This document shows, one piece after another, positions 1 to 7,142 of a stretch of 8,010 nt of DNA. How positions within the stretch are numbered: the stretch's first letter is position 1; each line of letters begins with the position of its first letter. Source of the DNA: Methanobacterium sp. UBA353 (GTDB lineage Archaea; Methanobacteriota; Methanobacteria; Methanobacteriales; Methanobacteriaceae); NCBI GenBank assembly GCA_002496805.1, contig DALO01000031.1, positions 1 through 8,010 on the forward strand, read 5' to 3'. The notes under the pieces are model-generated. The model was not told where the DNA came from, did no database searches, and worked only from the letters and a program-made list of their open reading frames with translations. Both the position numbers and the translations under genes were made by a program.

Positions 1-92
1 GCCTCCGAGTTAAATAAAAAGCCCGATTATCAATTTAGACTTTCCATACTTATAAACAAAAGATTAAAACAACAACACATATAAAGCTTTCG
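1..92 (-). promoter_or_regulatory. Probable promoter and SD of a minus-strand gene off the left edge
   Basis: Read on the minus strand, positions 2-6 give GGAGG, a full Shine-Dalgarno core, right at the window edge, so a start codon is expected just outside. Upstream of it, positions 78-85 read TTTATATG, preceded at about 86-92 by CGAAAGC, which resembles an archaeal BRE plus TATA box. Initiation would fall near 53-56 and give a leader of roughly 50 nt. A second TATA-like word (TTTATAAG, about 50-57) is an alternative. The gene itself is not visible. The SD is clear; the choice of TATA box in such AT-rich DNA is inference. Confidence 0.45.
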
Positions 93-575
93 AAAAAAAT
101 TTGGCAAAAAAGCGCCCTATGAGCTTGATTTTTGAATTAACGCTTAATTTAAGGTTTTTGATCATGAAGATCAGGAATCCTTCCGTTTCTATGGTATTTT
201 TAGTAAACGAACTTATTTTATAGTTTATTTCCAGAAAAAAGGCTTATTCAATTCTTTTATAGTATTGGCATGTCCTGCCTTAGAACATCTAAAAAGCCTT
301 AAATCATTCATTAAAATTATAAATAACTTAAAAACACGTTCTTTGGTTTAAATGAATTATTATATGATCCTATAATATTTGAAGAGTTGTAAGGTCCTAT
401 TTTTAAATTGAGCATGTATTCTCAAATATTAATAATTTTAAGCTTTAATTAAGTAATTTTTATTAAATTTTTTATTAAAGATTCTACTTTAGGATTGTTC
501 ACCAAATAAAAGAAAAATTATTCAAAAAAATGGACAGTCACAAAAAAAGGAAATTTGTTATAATGTATCACCTTT
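93..575. other. Gene-poor AT-rich intergenic stretch
   Basis: No open frame here has a credible ribosome binding site; the frames seen are under about 20 codons. Structure that can be pointed to: inverted repeats AAGGCTT (239-245) and AAGCCTT (294-300) enclosing a short GGCA/TGCC hairpin (267-279); a small TGATC/GATCA inverted repeat near 158-172; and a minus-strand BRE/TATA-like element at about 216-232. These could belong to an untranslated RNA or to nothing at all. Inverted repeats this short arise often by chance in AT-rich DNA. Confidence 0.4.
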
Positions 576-585
576 AAAAAAAAAA
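576..585 (-). terminator. Oligo-T terminator after the 628-906 gene
   Basis: Ten consecutive A residues on the plus strand give a T10 tract on the minus strand, about 43 nt past the stop of the 92-aa gene. Archaeal RNA polymerase is known to terminate at such T tracts without needing a hairpin. Further T-rich runs follow downstream (A runs near 524-530 and 542-548 on the plus strand), which strengthens the case. Confidence 0.55.
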
Positions 586-627
586 TTAACTGTGAAATTG
601 ATTAGTTTTTTAGATATTGACAAGTAA

Positions 628-906
628 TCAGGAACTTTCAGAATCATCATCGTTTTTCAATCGGTTAATATTTTCAGAAACTTTTAACAAGTAGTCTGTT
701 AATTCATCTATTTTAATAGCCACCACTGACTCTGTTATTTCTTCTTTTTCAGAGTCGGCACTGGCATCGTAAACTTTTAAGGTGGTTTCTGTGAAATTTT
801 CCATATTGAACCTTTTAATCTGTTCAAGTGCTATTTGGAGGTCTTCGTATGCTTTAATTTCACCTAAGATATAATTCCGCTCATTTATTAGTTCTTCCAT
901 ATTCAC
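628..906 (-). CDS. Small acidic helical hypothetical protein (92 aa)
   Basis: I do not recognise this protein. It is acidic, has no cysteine, no signal peptide and no membrane segment, and ends in an Asp/Ser-rich tail (NDDDSESS). Residues about 4-34 and 62-86 look helical with regularly spaced Leu/Ile, so coiled-coil or helix-bundle association is plausible; the middle (about 35-60) is more strand-like. The GTG at 904-906 is the preferred start because the minus strand carries GGTGA at 914-918, a perfect match to the archaeal anti-SD, 7 nt before it. The ATG two codons later would leave a 13-nt gap. No T tract separates it from the Nudix gene 238 nt upstream on the same strand, so partial co-transcription is possible, although a weak TATA-like word near 964-972 could serve as its own promoter. 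A cytoplasmic location is inferred from the lack of sorting signals. Confidence 0.7.
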   Translation of the reverse strand: MNMEELINERNYILGEIKAYEDLQIALEQIKRFNMENFTETTLKVYDASADSEKEEITESVVAIKIDELTDYLLKVSENINRLKNDDDSESS

Positions 907-1144
907 GTGAATTTCACCCCTTAAATAAGTAAGTTCAATCCCTCATCATAATTCATACCGAATCATAATATTCCAATTTCCATGAAATTAAGTATTGATT
1001 CTGTATGAGACATTATCATATTATGCACTGGTTTAAATGTTTTTTTGTTTTAATTTAAGATGGGATTTAGTGTGTGTATATCTTTGTGACTAAATTTTGA
1101 TGATTATACCTACATTTTTGGCTTATTATTGAATTACTTTAAAT

Positions 1145-1648
<504 letters not shown>

Positions 1649-1722
1649 TATAATCTTCCTATTTTAAGCTTACTATTATGGAATATTTTATTATCTTTAT
1701 TATTTTATCATAATATTGGTTT

Positions 1723-1737
1723 TATATAAATTTATTT
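1723..1737 (-). promoter_or_regulatory. BRE/TATA promoter of the Nudix gene
   Basis: On the minus strand this reads AAATAAA (BRE-like, 1731-1737) followed by TTTATATA (1723-1730), very close to the archaeal consensus. Initiation about 22-25 nt downstream would fall near 1700, leaving a leader of roughly 50 nt before the ATG at 1648. It lies between the terminator of the upstream gene (1798-1837) and the Nudix start, as expected for an independent transcription unit. Confidence 0.6.
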
Positions 1738-1797
1738 CCTTTCCCTCATTATTCTTATTTCCTTAGACAGAGTTTTAGGAGAAAATCAAACCATTTT

Positions 1798-1837
1798 AAA
1801 AAAAAAAGATAACAGCAGTTGTGGCGTTCACCTGCTG
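1798..1837 (-). terminator. Hairpin plus T10 terminator after the PG-binding protein gene
   Basis: On the minus strand the inverted repeat CAGCAG (1832-1837) and CTGCTG (1813-1818), with an inner GTG/CAC pairing, forms a GC-rich hairpin in otherwise AT-rich DNA. It is followed by a short spacer and a T10 tract at 1798-1807. It lies about 25 nt past the stop of the gene ending at 1862. Archaeal termination needs only the T tract; the hairpin may help or may protect the 3' end. Confidence 0.65.
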
Positions 1838-1861
1838 GGTGTAGATTAGATTAGCAATTGG

Positions 1862-2614
1862 TTAACTACTTTTAATTACCTTTGCAGAGGAATCATGTTT
1901 TGTGGCGTAGTATCGATTTGAGTAACCATTTCCTTTGTAGTCATAGTCTACCCACTTGTTACCATTCCAAACCTCAACTGAACGGTGGTTTGATGAGTAA
2001 CTATTTCCATATTGGACTATTCTAGATTGTGTGCCTGATGCAGTAAGCTGGTTGTGCAGTGAGTAACTATTCTGCCAACAGTCCCCGGTTCCTTTTCCAC
2101 TACTCCATCGGCTGCCTGATGAATAACCACTGGAATAGTAATTACCATTCCCTGCTGTTTTCCATCGGTTGTTAGATGAATAACCACTGTAGTAGTTTCC
2201 TGTTCCATATGCAGCTTCTGCAGTGTTGTAGCCACTGTTGGTAGTGGAGGGTTCAGTGTGTTGGGGGGGATATGTGTTTCCATTGGCCAGGTAGTGCATG
2301 TACTCTTTGGTAACTGTTCCTACTATACCATCAGATTTTATTCCGGTGTAGATCTGGAAATTTTTCACTGCTTGTTCAGTGTATTTACCAAATTGACCAT
2401 CAATTTTACCGGTGTAAAATCCCTGGTTTTTCAGCCATTTTTGTAGTTCGATGACATTATCTCCTTCCATACCGATTTTCAAGTTTTGGTCTGCGGTTGT
2501 CTTATTAACAACCGTGTTTCCAGTATTTTTACTTTCCGTAGCTGCCATTGTGGGCATGGCTAAGAAAAGTGCACACAATGCAAATACCATTGCATGTCTG
2601 AATTTTCGCCTAAT
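1862..2614 (-). CDS. Exported PG_binding_1 / transglutaminase-like (C71-type) cell-wall protein, probable ATT start (250 aa)
   Basis: Domains, numbered from the ATT start: signal peptide 1-24 (RRKFRH basic end, hydrophobic core, TMA cleavage site); PG_binding_1 repeat about 44-106 (GMEGDNVIELQKWL, IDGQFG, AVKNFQ, DGIVG); Tyr/Ser/Gly-rich linker with two related units (NYYSGYSS..RW, about 140-151, and NYYSSGYSS..RW, about 158-170); then a short transglutaminase-like fold with a candidate triad of Cys179 (GTGDCW), His210 (NHRSVEVW) and Asp223 or Asp225 (VDYDYKG). Pseudomurein endoisopeptidases (family C71) of methanogens use such a Cys-His-Asp triad, so binding and cleaving or remodelling of pseudomurein outside the cell is the likely role; the activity is inferred. 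The only ATG candidate, at 2590, would remove the basic end of the signal peptide and has no SD. GGAGG at 2622-2626 lies 7 nt before an in-frame ATT (2612-2614), and an in-frame stop at 2639-2641 excludes anything further upstream. Confidence 0.85.
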   Translation of the reverse strand: MRRKFRHAMVFALCALFLAMPTMAATESKNTGNTVVNKTTADQNLKIGMEGDNVIELQKWLKNQGFYTGKIDGQFGKYTEQAVKNFQIYTGIKSDGIVGTVTKEYMHYLANGNTYPPQHTEPSTTNSGYNTAEAAYGTGNYYSGYSSNNRWKTAGNGNYYSSGYSSGSRWSSGKGTGDCWQNSYSLHNQLTASGTQSRIVQYGNSYSSNHRSVEVWNGNKWVDYDYKGNGYSNRYYATKHDSSAKVIKSS

Positions 2615-2621
2615 TTTATCG

Positions 2622-2656
2622 CCTCCGTGTTCTAAACCTTAAAAAAAATGGTTTAG
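2622..2656 (-). promoter_or_regulatory. SD and poly-U hairpin in the leader of the PG-binding protein gene
   Basis: The minus strand carries CTAAACC (2650-2656) and GGTTTAG (2632-2638), a perfect 7-bp inverted repeat whose loop contains T8. A few bases later comes CACGGAGGC with the SD core GGAGG at 2622-2626. The whole element lies inside the predicted leader (start near 2668). A T8 tract is long enough to cause premature archaeal termination, so the element could act as an attenuator or translational control, or it may simply be a structured 5' end. Sequence is certain; function is inference. Confidence 0.5.
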
Positions 2657-2688
2657 GACGTTTTAACACAGTCACTTCATGTGGCATG

Positions 2689-2704
2689 TTATATATATTT
2701 TTCG
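2689..2704 (-). promoter_or_regulatory. BRE/TATA promoter of the PG-binding protein gene
   Basis: The minus strand reads CCGAAAAAT then ATATATAAC across this stretch, a good BRE plus TATA match. Initiation would be near 2668, giving a leader of about 54 nt that includes the poly-U hairpin and the SD. No competing element of similar quality lies between it and the gene. Confidence 0.55.
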
Positions 2705-3260
2705 GTTCATTTTCTATTTTTAAGCTGTATTTAAGCTTATTTTTTTAAATAAAGCGCTTTTTGAGGTTTTTATATGGGTCTTTATCGGAACAGGAATTTG
2801 GAACTTTAGAATAATAAAACCTCTGTTAAATAAGGCTAAAACCAACTAAGTATTCCTATTTTTCTTTTATATCCCTGACAGCACTGTTTTATTATTTTTT
2901 CTTCTGGATACTGATGAAGATTTGAGGATGGATAAGACTTTAAAATCCTTTAAAAATAGTTTCTAGTGATAATATATTTTAAAACAAGTTTTTGAATCTT
3001 TACAAAGTTTTTTGATAAATTTTTCAATAAGGAAATTAGGGTGTCTATTTTTAAAAAAAAAATCCGATTTTTTTTTAAATAGTAAAACTGAGTTAAATGA
3101 TTCAATCTTAAAAAAAATGTTTGTTTTAGTAGTACAACATAATATAGATTTTTAGTGCTAAACTATTTTTTAAGATTATTTTCCTAAATTAATATTTTTT
3201 GTTATATTAAACAAACAGGATGATATGCCTAGTAATTTACGGTAATCCGAGTTATTACAA
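2705..3260. other. Gene-poor AT-rich intergenic stretch
   Basis: No convincing gene is visible on either strand. The best plus-strand mini-frame (ATG at 2774, 11 codons) has GAGGT at 2763-2767, a reasonable SD distance, but it is too short to call. Long A and T tracts are common; the most structured part is the hairpin at 3045-3082. A TTTAG/CTAAA inverted repeat followed by T6 lies near 3150-3170. The stretch may hold an untranslated RNA or a decayed gene, but nothing here proves either. Confidence 0.4.
3045..3082. repeat. A-tract/T-tract inverted repeat (possible bidirectional terminator)
   Basis: CTATTT plus a run of ten A residues on the left pairs with a run of nine T residues plus AAATAG on the right, around a CCG-containing turn at 3063-3067; two extra T residues on the left arm would bulge. 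Either transcript ends in a T tract, so it could stop transcription from both sides. No recognised gene runs into it from either direction, which leaves its purpose open. Confidence 0.4.
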
Positions 3261-3277
3261 AAACAAAACTATAAATA
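3261..3277 (+). promoter_or_regulatory. Candidate promoter of the zinc-ribbon gene pair
   Basis: AAACAAAA (BRE-like, 3261-3268) is followed by CTATAAATA (3269-3277). Initiation would be near 3297-3300 and give a leader of about 120 nt. The TATA-like word nearer the gene (3397-3404) is too close to the ATG at 3419, because its start point would fall inside the gene. Confidence 0.4.
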
Positions 3278-3296
3278 TTAGTTTGTAACATACCTT

Positions 3297-3418
3297 ACGT
3301 TCGGAGGTTAACGAACTATACTAACTGTTTAAAGTTAACTACTGATCATAGAACAATTTCCATACAATACTAATCATCCTCCCCTAACCTTTTAAAAATA
3401 TATAGAAGAGGGTTTATT
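3297..3418 (+). other. Predicted long leader of the zinc-ribbon genes with inverted repeats
   Basis: If the promoter at 3261-3277 is right, the transcript opens with GTTCG (3299-3303) and CGAAC (3312-3316), which flank an internal GAGG, so an unused SD core (GGAGG, 3303-3307) sits in a small hairpin with no start codon at a usable distance. A second inverted repeat, TAACT/AGTTA (about 3322-3337), follows, and GTTAAC occurs twice (3307-3312, 3334-3339). The true SD for the first gene is GAGG at 3408-3411. Function unknown. Confidence 0.3.
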
Positions 3419-3643
3419 ATGAAAACCGAAGACCTAAACCAAGAATGTCCCAAATGTGGCTGTAAAGATAAAAATGTTTCTCAAACCAAAAAAAAGGCCC
3501 CACACATAACTCAAGCACATAATCCCGTGCCCCATTTTGATGTGGGTGTTGTTGGAGTAATACGCTGTACTGAATGCGGTCACATATTTGAGTACTGCAA
3601 AGACCAGAAACTCAAACAAGAAGTCAAAAAAATTGAATTATAA
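3419..3643 (+). CDS. Zinc-ribbon protein, first of a tandem pair (74 aa)
   Basis: A small soluble protein with two cysteine pairs typical of a zinc ribbon: C10-P-K-C13 (with C15 close by) and C50-T-E-C53, plus C60. The knuckles CPKCGC and CTECGH and the strand between them (GVVGVIRC) fit a four-Cys Zn site. The loop between the pairs is His-rich (HITQAHNPVPHF). The C-terminal tail (KDQKLKQEVKK) is basic and helical. No further domain is present, so the partner (nucleic acid or protein) is unknown. The ATG has GAGG 7 nt upstream. The next gene is a paralog 85 nt downstream with no T tract between them, so the two are probably co-transcribed. The annotated function should stay at 'zinc-ribbon protein'; a role in transcription or RNA binding would be a guess. 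Confidence 0.85.
   Translation: MKTEDLNQECPKCGCKDKNVSQTKKKAPHITQAHNPVPHFDVGVVGVIRCTECGHIFEYCKDQKLKQEVKKIEL
3574..3631 (+). repeat. 58-nt exact direct repeat, copy 1 (in first zinc-ribbon gene)
   Basis: Identical base for base to 3878-3935, including all third codon positions, and covering the second cysteine pair and the basic tail. The 5' parts of the two genes differ at many synonymous sites, so the identity is not simply protein constraint. Confidence 0.95.
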
Positions 3644-3728
3644 ACTTTCCTCTTGTAAAAAAAACATTTTAGAGAAACTGTACATGATTTTTCCAATCGT
3701 CATATAATAAATCAAAAAGTGAAAAATA

Positions 3729-3965
3729 ATGAAAACAGAAGAACTTAAACAAAAATGTCCAAAATGTGGTTGTCAAGACAAAACCGTGTCACAGACTTTA
3801 AAAAAAGAGACTTTTGTAGATATGTGTTACATTCCACACATTCCAAGTGGAGTTGTTGGAATAATACGCTGCACTGGATGCGGTCACATATTTGAGTACT
3901 GCAAAGACCAGAAACTCAAACAAGAAGTCAAAAAATTAGATTGTAATGAAGTTTTTGTAAAATAA
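3729..3965 (+). CDS. Zinc-ribbon protein, second of a tandem pair (78 aa)
   Basis: Paralog of the preceding gene with the same layout: C10-P-K-C13 (plus C15), loop, then C48-T-G-C51 and C58, followed by the same basic tail and a short extra end (DCNEVFVK) with C72. The loop between the cysteine pairs is two residues shorter, has lost the His-rich stretch and gained C33, so the two proteins differ mainly there; that loop is the likely specificity region. Translation signals are weak: GTGA at 3719-3722 lies 6 nt before the ATG, which suggests lower expression or dependence on the upstream gene. Predicted cytoplasmic Zn protein of unknown partner. The extra cysteines could form a second metal site or disulfide, but this is not established. 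Confidence 0.83.
   Translation: MKTEELKQKCPKCGCQDKTVSQTLKKETFVDMCYIPHIPSGVVGIIRCTGCGHIFEYCKDQKLKQEVKKLDCNEVFVK
3878..3935 (+). repeat. 58-nt exact direct repeat, copy 2 (in second zinc-ribbon gene)
   Basis: Second copy of the block at 3574-3631, 304 nt downstream in the same orientation and reading frame. Identity stops within the A run just after it, where the first gene has seven A residues and this one six, and the reading frames then end differently. Confidence 0.95.
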
Positions 3966-3986
3966 ATATTTTTCTTGCAGAGTTAA

Positions 3987-4037
3987 GAGCATTACTCGAA
4001 TTAGTACACCCATAAAATGCTCATTTTCTATTTTATT
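3987..4037 (+). terminator. Probable terminator of the zinc-ribbon genes
   Basis: GAGCATT (3987-3993) and AATGCTC (4016-4022) form a 7-bp inverted repeat, followed by the T-rich run ATTTTCTATTTTATT up to 4037. It lies about 20 nt past the stop of the second gene and just before the end of the convergent small membrane-protein gene (stop at 4040-4042). Confidence 0.45.
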
Positions 4038-4039
4038 AG

Positions 4040-4216
4040 TTAATGAATAGAGTAATAACGCCATGAAGCTAATAAGAAAATGATCACCACCACCACAAGA
4101 ATTAAAAAAAGTATCTTGTTTATGCGGGCGGTTTTTTCTTTTTCTTTGCTGATTTTTTCCCCATAATCATCTAATTTTTTCTCAATATCATCCAAACCCA
4201 AATTAATCCCACTCAT
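4040..4216 (-). CDS. Small single-span membrane protein (58 aa), coupled to the OB-HD gene
   Basis: A short gene that is easy to miss. The protein has a charged N-terminal half (residues 1-33, with IEKKLDDYGEKISKEKEK forming a likely amphipathic helix), then a strong hydrophobic segment at about 35-50 (ILFLILVVVVIIFLLA) and a short tail SWRYYSIH. The layout suggests a C-terminally anchored protein with its N-terminus in the cytoplasm. Its ATG lies only 8 nt after the TAG stop of the OB-HD gene on the same strand. No strong SD precedes it, so translation probably depends on ribosomes finishing the upstream gene. No family is recognised. The tight coupling hints that it works with the OB-HD protein, perhaps tethering it to the membrane; that is inference. 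Its 3' end is convergent with the zinc-ribbon pair. Confidence 0.75.
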   Translation of the reverse strand: MSGINLGLDDIEKKLDDYGEKISKEKEKTARINKILFLILVVVVIIFLLASWRYYSIH

Positions 4217-4224
4217 TATTATTA

Positions 4225-5184
4225 CTATCTTGTTTTTTGGATCATTCCTTGAACTTTAGCATCCAAATTATCAGCATGATGAAGAGCAACTGCTTCCGGT
4301 GTTTTAGGGCTGACCGGTGACCCCCAACCATTCTGTACATCACCATGATGACTCAACAATATGTGTAAAAGATTGGTTTCCAGATCATCAGGCATTTCAA
4401 TTACATCATCCCTGATTCTTTCTTTAACCATGTCACAGGATATGAAAAGATGATCAAGAAGCTGACCTTGATTAGATATATCAATACTAAGAATATCATA
4501 GTCATATGTCTTTAGTTTACCAATGTCATGTAAGATCGCCCCTGCATACAACAAGTCAGCATCAAGCTGGGGGAAAATTTCACAAGTTTTTTTACAAATC
4601 AACAGTACCCCCACAGTGTGCTCCAACAATCCACCCAAATAATTATGGTGGTGAATCTTGGCAGAAGGGGCATTAATAAATTGTTCAGTGAACTTTTCAT
4701 CACTGAAAAATGATTTTAAAAGATTCTTCAAATAAGGGTTCTTCATTGCCTTTACAGTCTGGGAGATTTCATCAAACAATTCATTCAGGTTTTTAGGAGA
4801 TTTTCTAATGAAATCATCAAGATCATAAGCGTCGTCAGCTATTCTGTTTATACTGCTAATTTTTATGTTGAAATTACGAGATTGAGGGGGAAACTCATCA
4901 ACAGAACCAGTGATAGAATAAATAGTGCCTTTATCAATACATTCATAAATCTGATCAGCTTTTCCATTCAAAATCCGAGCGATGATCTGACCATTTTCAT
5001 CTTTTAAAATCCCACCGAACATTCTAGCAATGATTTCTCCGGTTTTATCCGTTAAAGTAAATTCTAAGTATTCATTTCCAGTTCTGGTTTTTTTGACATT
5101 AACACTGGAAATTAGAAATGAAGTGTTAATTTCGTCTCTGACATTATTCAGATTTCCAATTAAATCCTCTTCTTTTTTTAACAT
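4225..5184 (-). CDS. YhaM-like OB-fold/HD-domain protein, probable 3'-5' exoribonuclease (319 aa)
   Basis: Two domains. An N-terminal OB-fold of the tRNA_anti/RPA type (about 22-115, with YLEFTLTDKTGEIIAR) would bind single-stranded nucleic acid. A C-terminal HD domain (about 165-310) carries the metal ligands: H178-H180 region, H189 in GGLLEHT, H219-D220 in ILHDIGK, H245 in LLDHL, H279-H280 in LSHHG and D305 in HHADNLDAK. Order and length (B. subtilis YhaM is 314 aa) fit the YhaM family of 3'-5' exoribonucleases; activity here is inferred. The start is ATG 5184: the minus strand has AAGGAGAT at 5189-5196, 5 nt upstream, while an upstream in-frame ATG at 5226 lacks an SD. The OB-fold holds an apparent internal duplication (residues 49-58 and 65-74). 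A divergent neighbour encodes a beta-CASP RNase-like enzyme, and a small membrane protein follows after 8 nt. Confidence 0.88.
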   Translation of the reverse strand: MLKKEEDLIGNLNNVRDEINTSFLISSVNVKKTRTGNEYLEFTLTDKTGEIIARMFGGILKDENGQIIARILNGKADQIYECIDKGTIYSITGSVDEFPPQSRNFNIKISSINRIADDAYDLDDFIRKSPKNLNELFDEISQTVKAMKNPYLKNLLKSFFSDEKFTEQFINAPSAKIHHHNYLGGLLEHTVGVLLICKKTCEIFPQLDADLLYAGAILHDIGKLKTYDYDILSIDISNQGQLLDHLFISCDMVKERIRDDVIEMPDDLETNLLHILLSHHGDVQNGWGSPVSPKTPEAVALHHADNLDAKVQGMIQKTR

Positions 5185-5246
5185 AAAAATCTCCTTAAAT
5201 ATAGAACACAAATGATAAGTATACAATAGATATTTTGCTTAATATG

Positions 5247-5263
5247 TATATTAAATATTTATT
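5247..5263 (-). promoter_or_regulatory. Candidate promoter of the OB-HD operon
   Basis: The minus strand reads CAATAAAT (5256-5263) then TTTAATATA (5247-5255). Initiation near 5225 would give a leader of about 40 nt containing the AAGGAGAT SD. It would also place the upstream ATG at 5226 outside the transcript, which supports the shorter protein. Confidence 0.45.
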
Positions 5264-5529
5264 GAGATTTAGTATTTTTTTCCAACTGAATACATTAACA
5301 CCTCATCCATCATAGGGCAAGATAAAACTAAAAAAAAAATAAACCTTTCAGTTATTATATAACAGTAACCCTTACCTTACTATCAGTAGTCCCTACACAG
5401 TTAATCCAAATTATTAGATTAATAAAGAGATTCATTTATATGTAAACTTAGAATAACATTTTTTTTAAAAGAGTAAATAACAAGTGACAACTGCATTAAT
5501 TAGTATATAGTTGAGGAGGAAAATTAACT
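5264..5529. promoter_or_regulatory. Divergent control region between the OB-HD and beta-CASP genes
   Basis: The gap holds the promoters of both flanking genes. For the plus-strand gene the best TATA-like word is TTTATATG (5435-5442), with a start near 5463 and a leader of about 65 nt; TAGTATATAG (about 5501-5510) is too close unless the transcript is leaderless. The SD GAGGAGG at 5513-5519 is strong. A near-palindrome around GTTATTATATAAC (about 5351-5363) could be another TATA or a regulator site. No gene is seen in the gap. Confidence 0.4.
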
Positions 5530-7017
<1,488 letters not shown>

Positions 7018-7027
7018 AATAATTACA

Positions 7028-7051
7028 ATTTTATTAAAAAACCATTTTTTT
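7028..7051 (+). terminator. T-tract terminator after the beta-CASP gene (possibly two-way)
   Basis: The plus strand carries T7 at 7045-7051, about 28 nt past the stop, inside a weak ATTTTA/TAAAAT inverted repeat. The A6 run at 7036-7041 gives T6 on the minus strand, so the same element could also stop transcripts of the convergent gene ending at 7140. Confidence 0.5.
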
Positions 7052-7083
7052 AAAATAAGAATGTGTAATCTTAATGGAAAACG

Positions 7084-7142
7084 TAGTTAACTAAACTAAT
7101 AAGAAAATATAGCTAACTAAGCTATAGGAATGTAGTTAACTA
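7084..7142. repeat. Three TAGYTAACTA motifs between convergent genes
   Basis: TAGTTAACTA, a perfect 10-bp palindrome, occurs at 7084-7093 and 7133-7142. A variant TAGCTAACTA lies at 7110-7119 inside its own perfect inverted repeat TATAGC (7108-7113) / GCTATA (7121-7126). Start-to-start spacings are 26 and 23 nt. The last copy overlaps the TAG stop of the minus-strand gene. It may bind a regulator, form RNA structure at the 3' ends, or be a decayed repeat. Confidence 0.6.

Noticed and set aside
568..575. AAGGTGAT, a perfect SD-like word on the minus strand
   Set aside because: No ATG, GTG or TTG follows at a usable distance, so it is probably a chance match next to the terminator.
2017..2642. 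Frames of 62-88 codons overlapping the PG-binding protein gene
   Set aside because: They are shadows of a gene with clear signal peptide, PG_binding_1 and triad residues; none has an SD.
2774..2809. 11-codon plus-strand mini-frame with GAGGT upstream
   Set aside because: Too short to distinguish from chance; no downstream gene for it to act on as a leader peptide.
3397..3404. TATA-like word close to the first zinc-ribbon gene
   Set aside because: A start about 25 nt downstream would fall inside the coding sequence, so it is not compatible with the ATG at 3419 and its SD.
5185..5226. N-terminal extension of the OB-HD protein to an upstream ATG at 5226
   Set aside because: The extra 14 residues lack an SD, would start at or before the predicted transcript start, and the internal ATG at 5184 has AAGGAGAT at the ideal distance.
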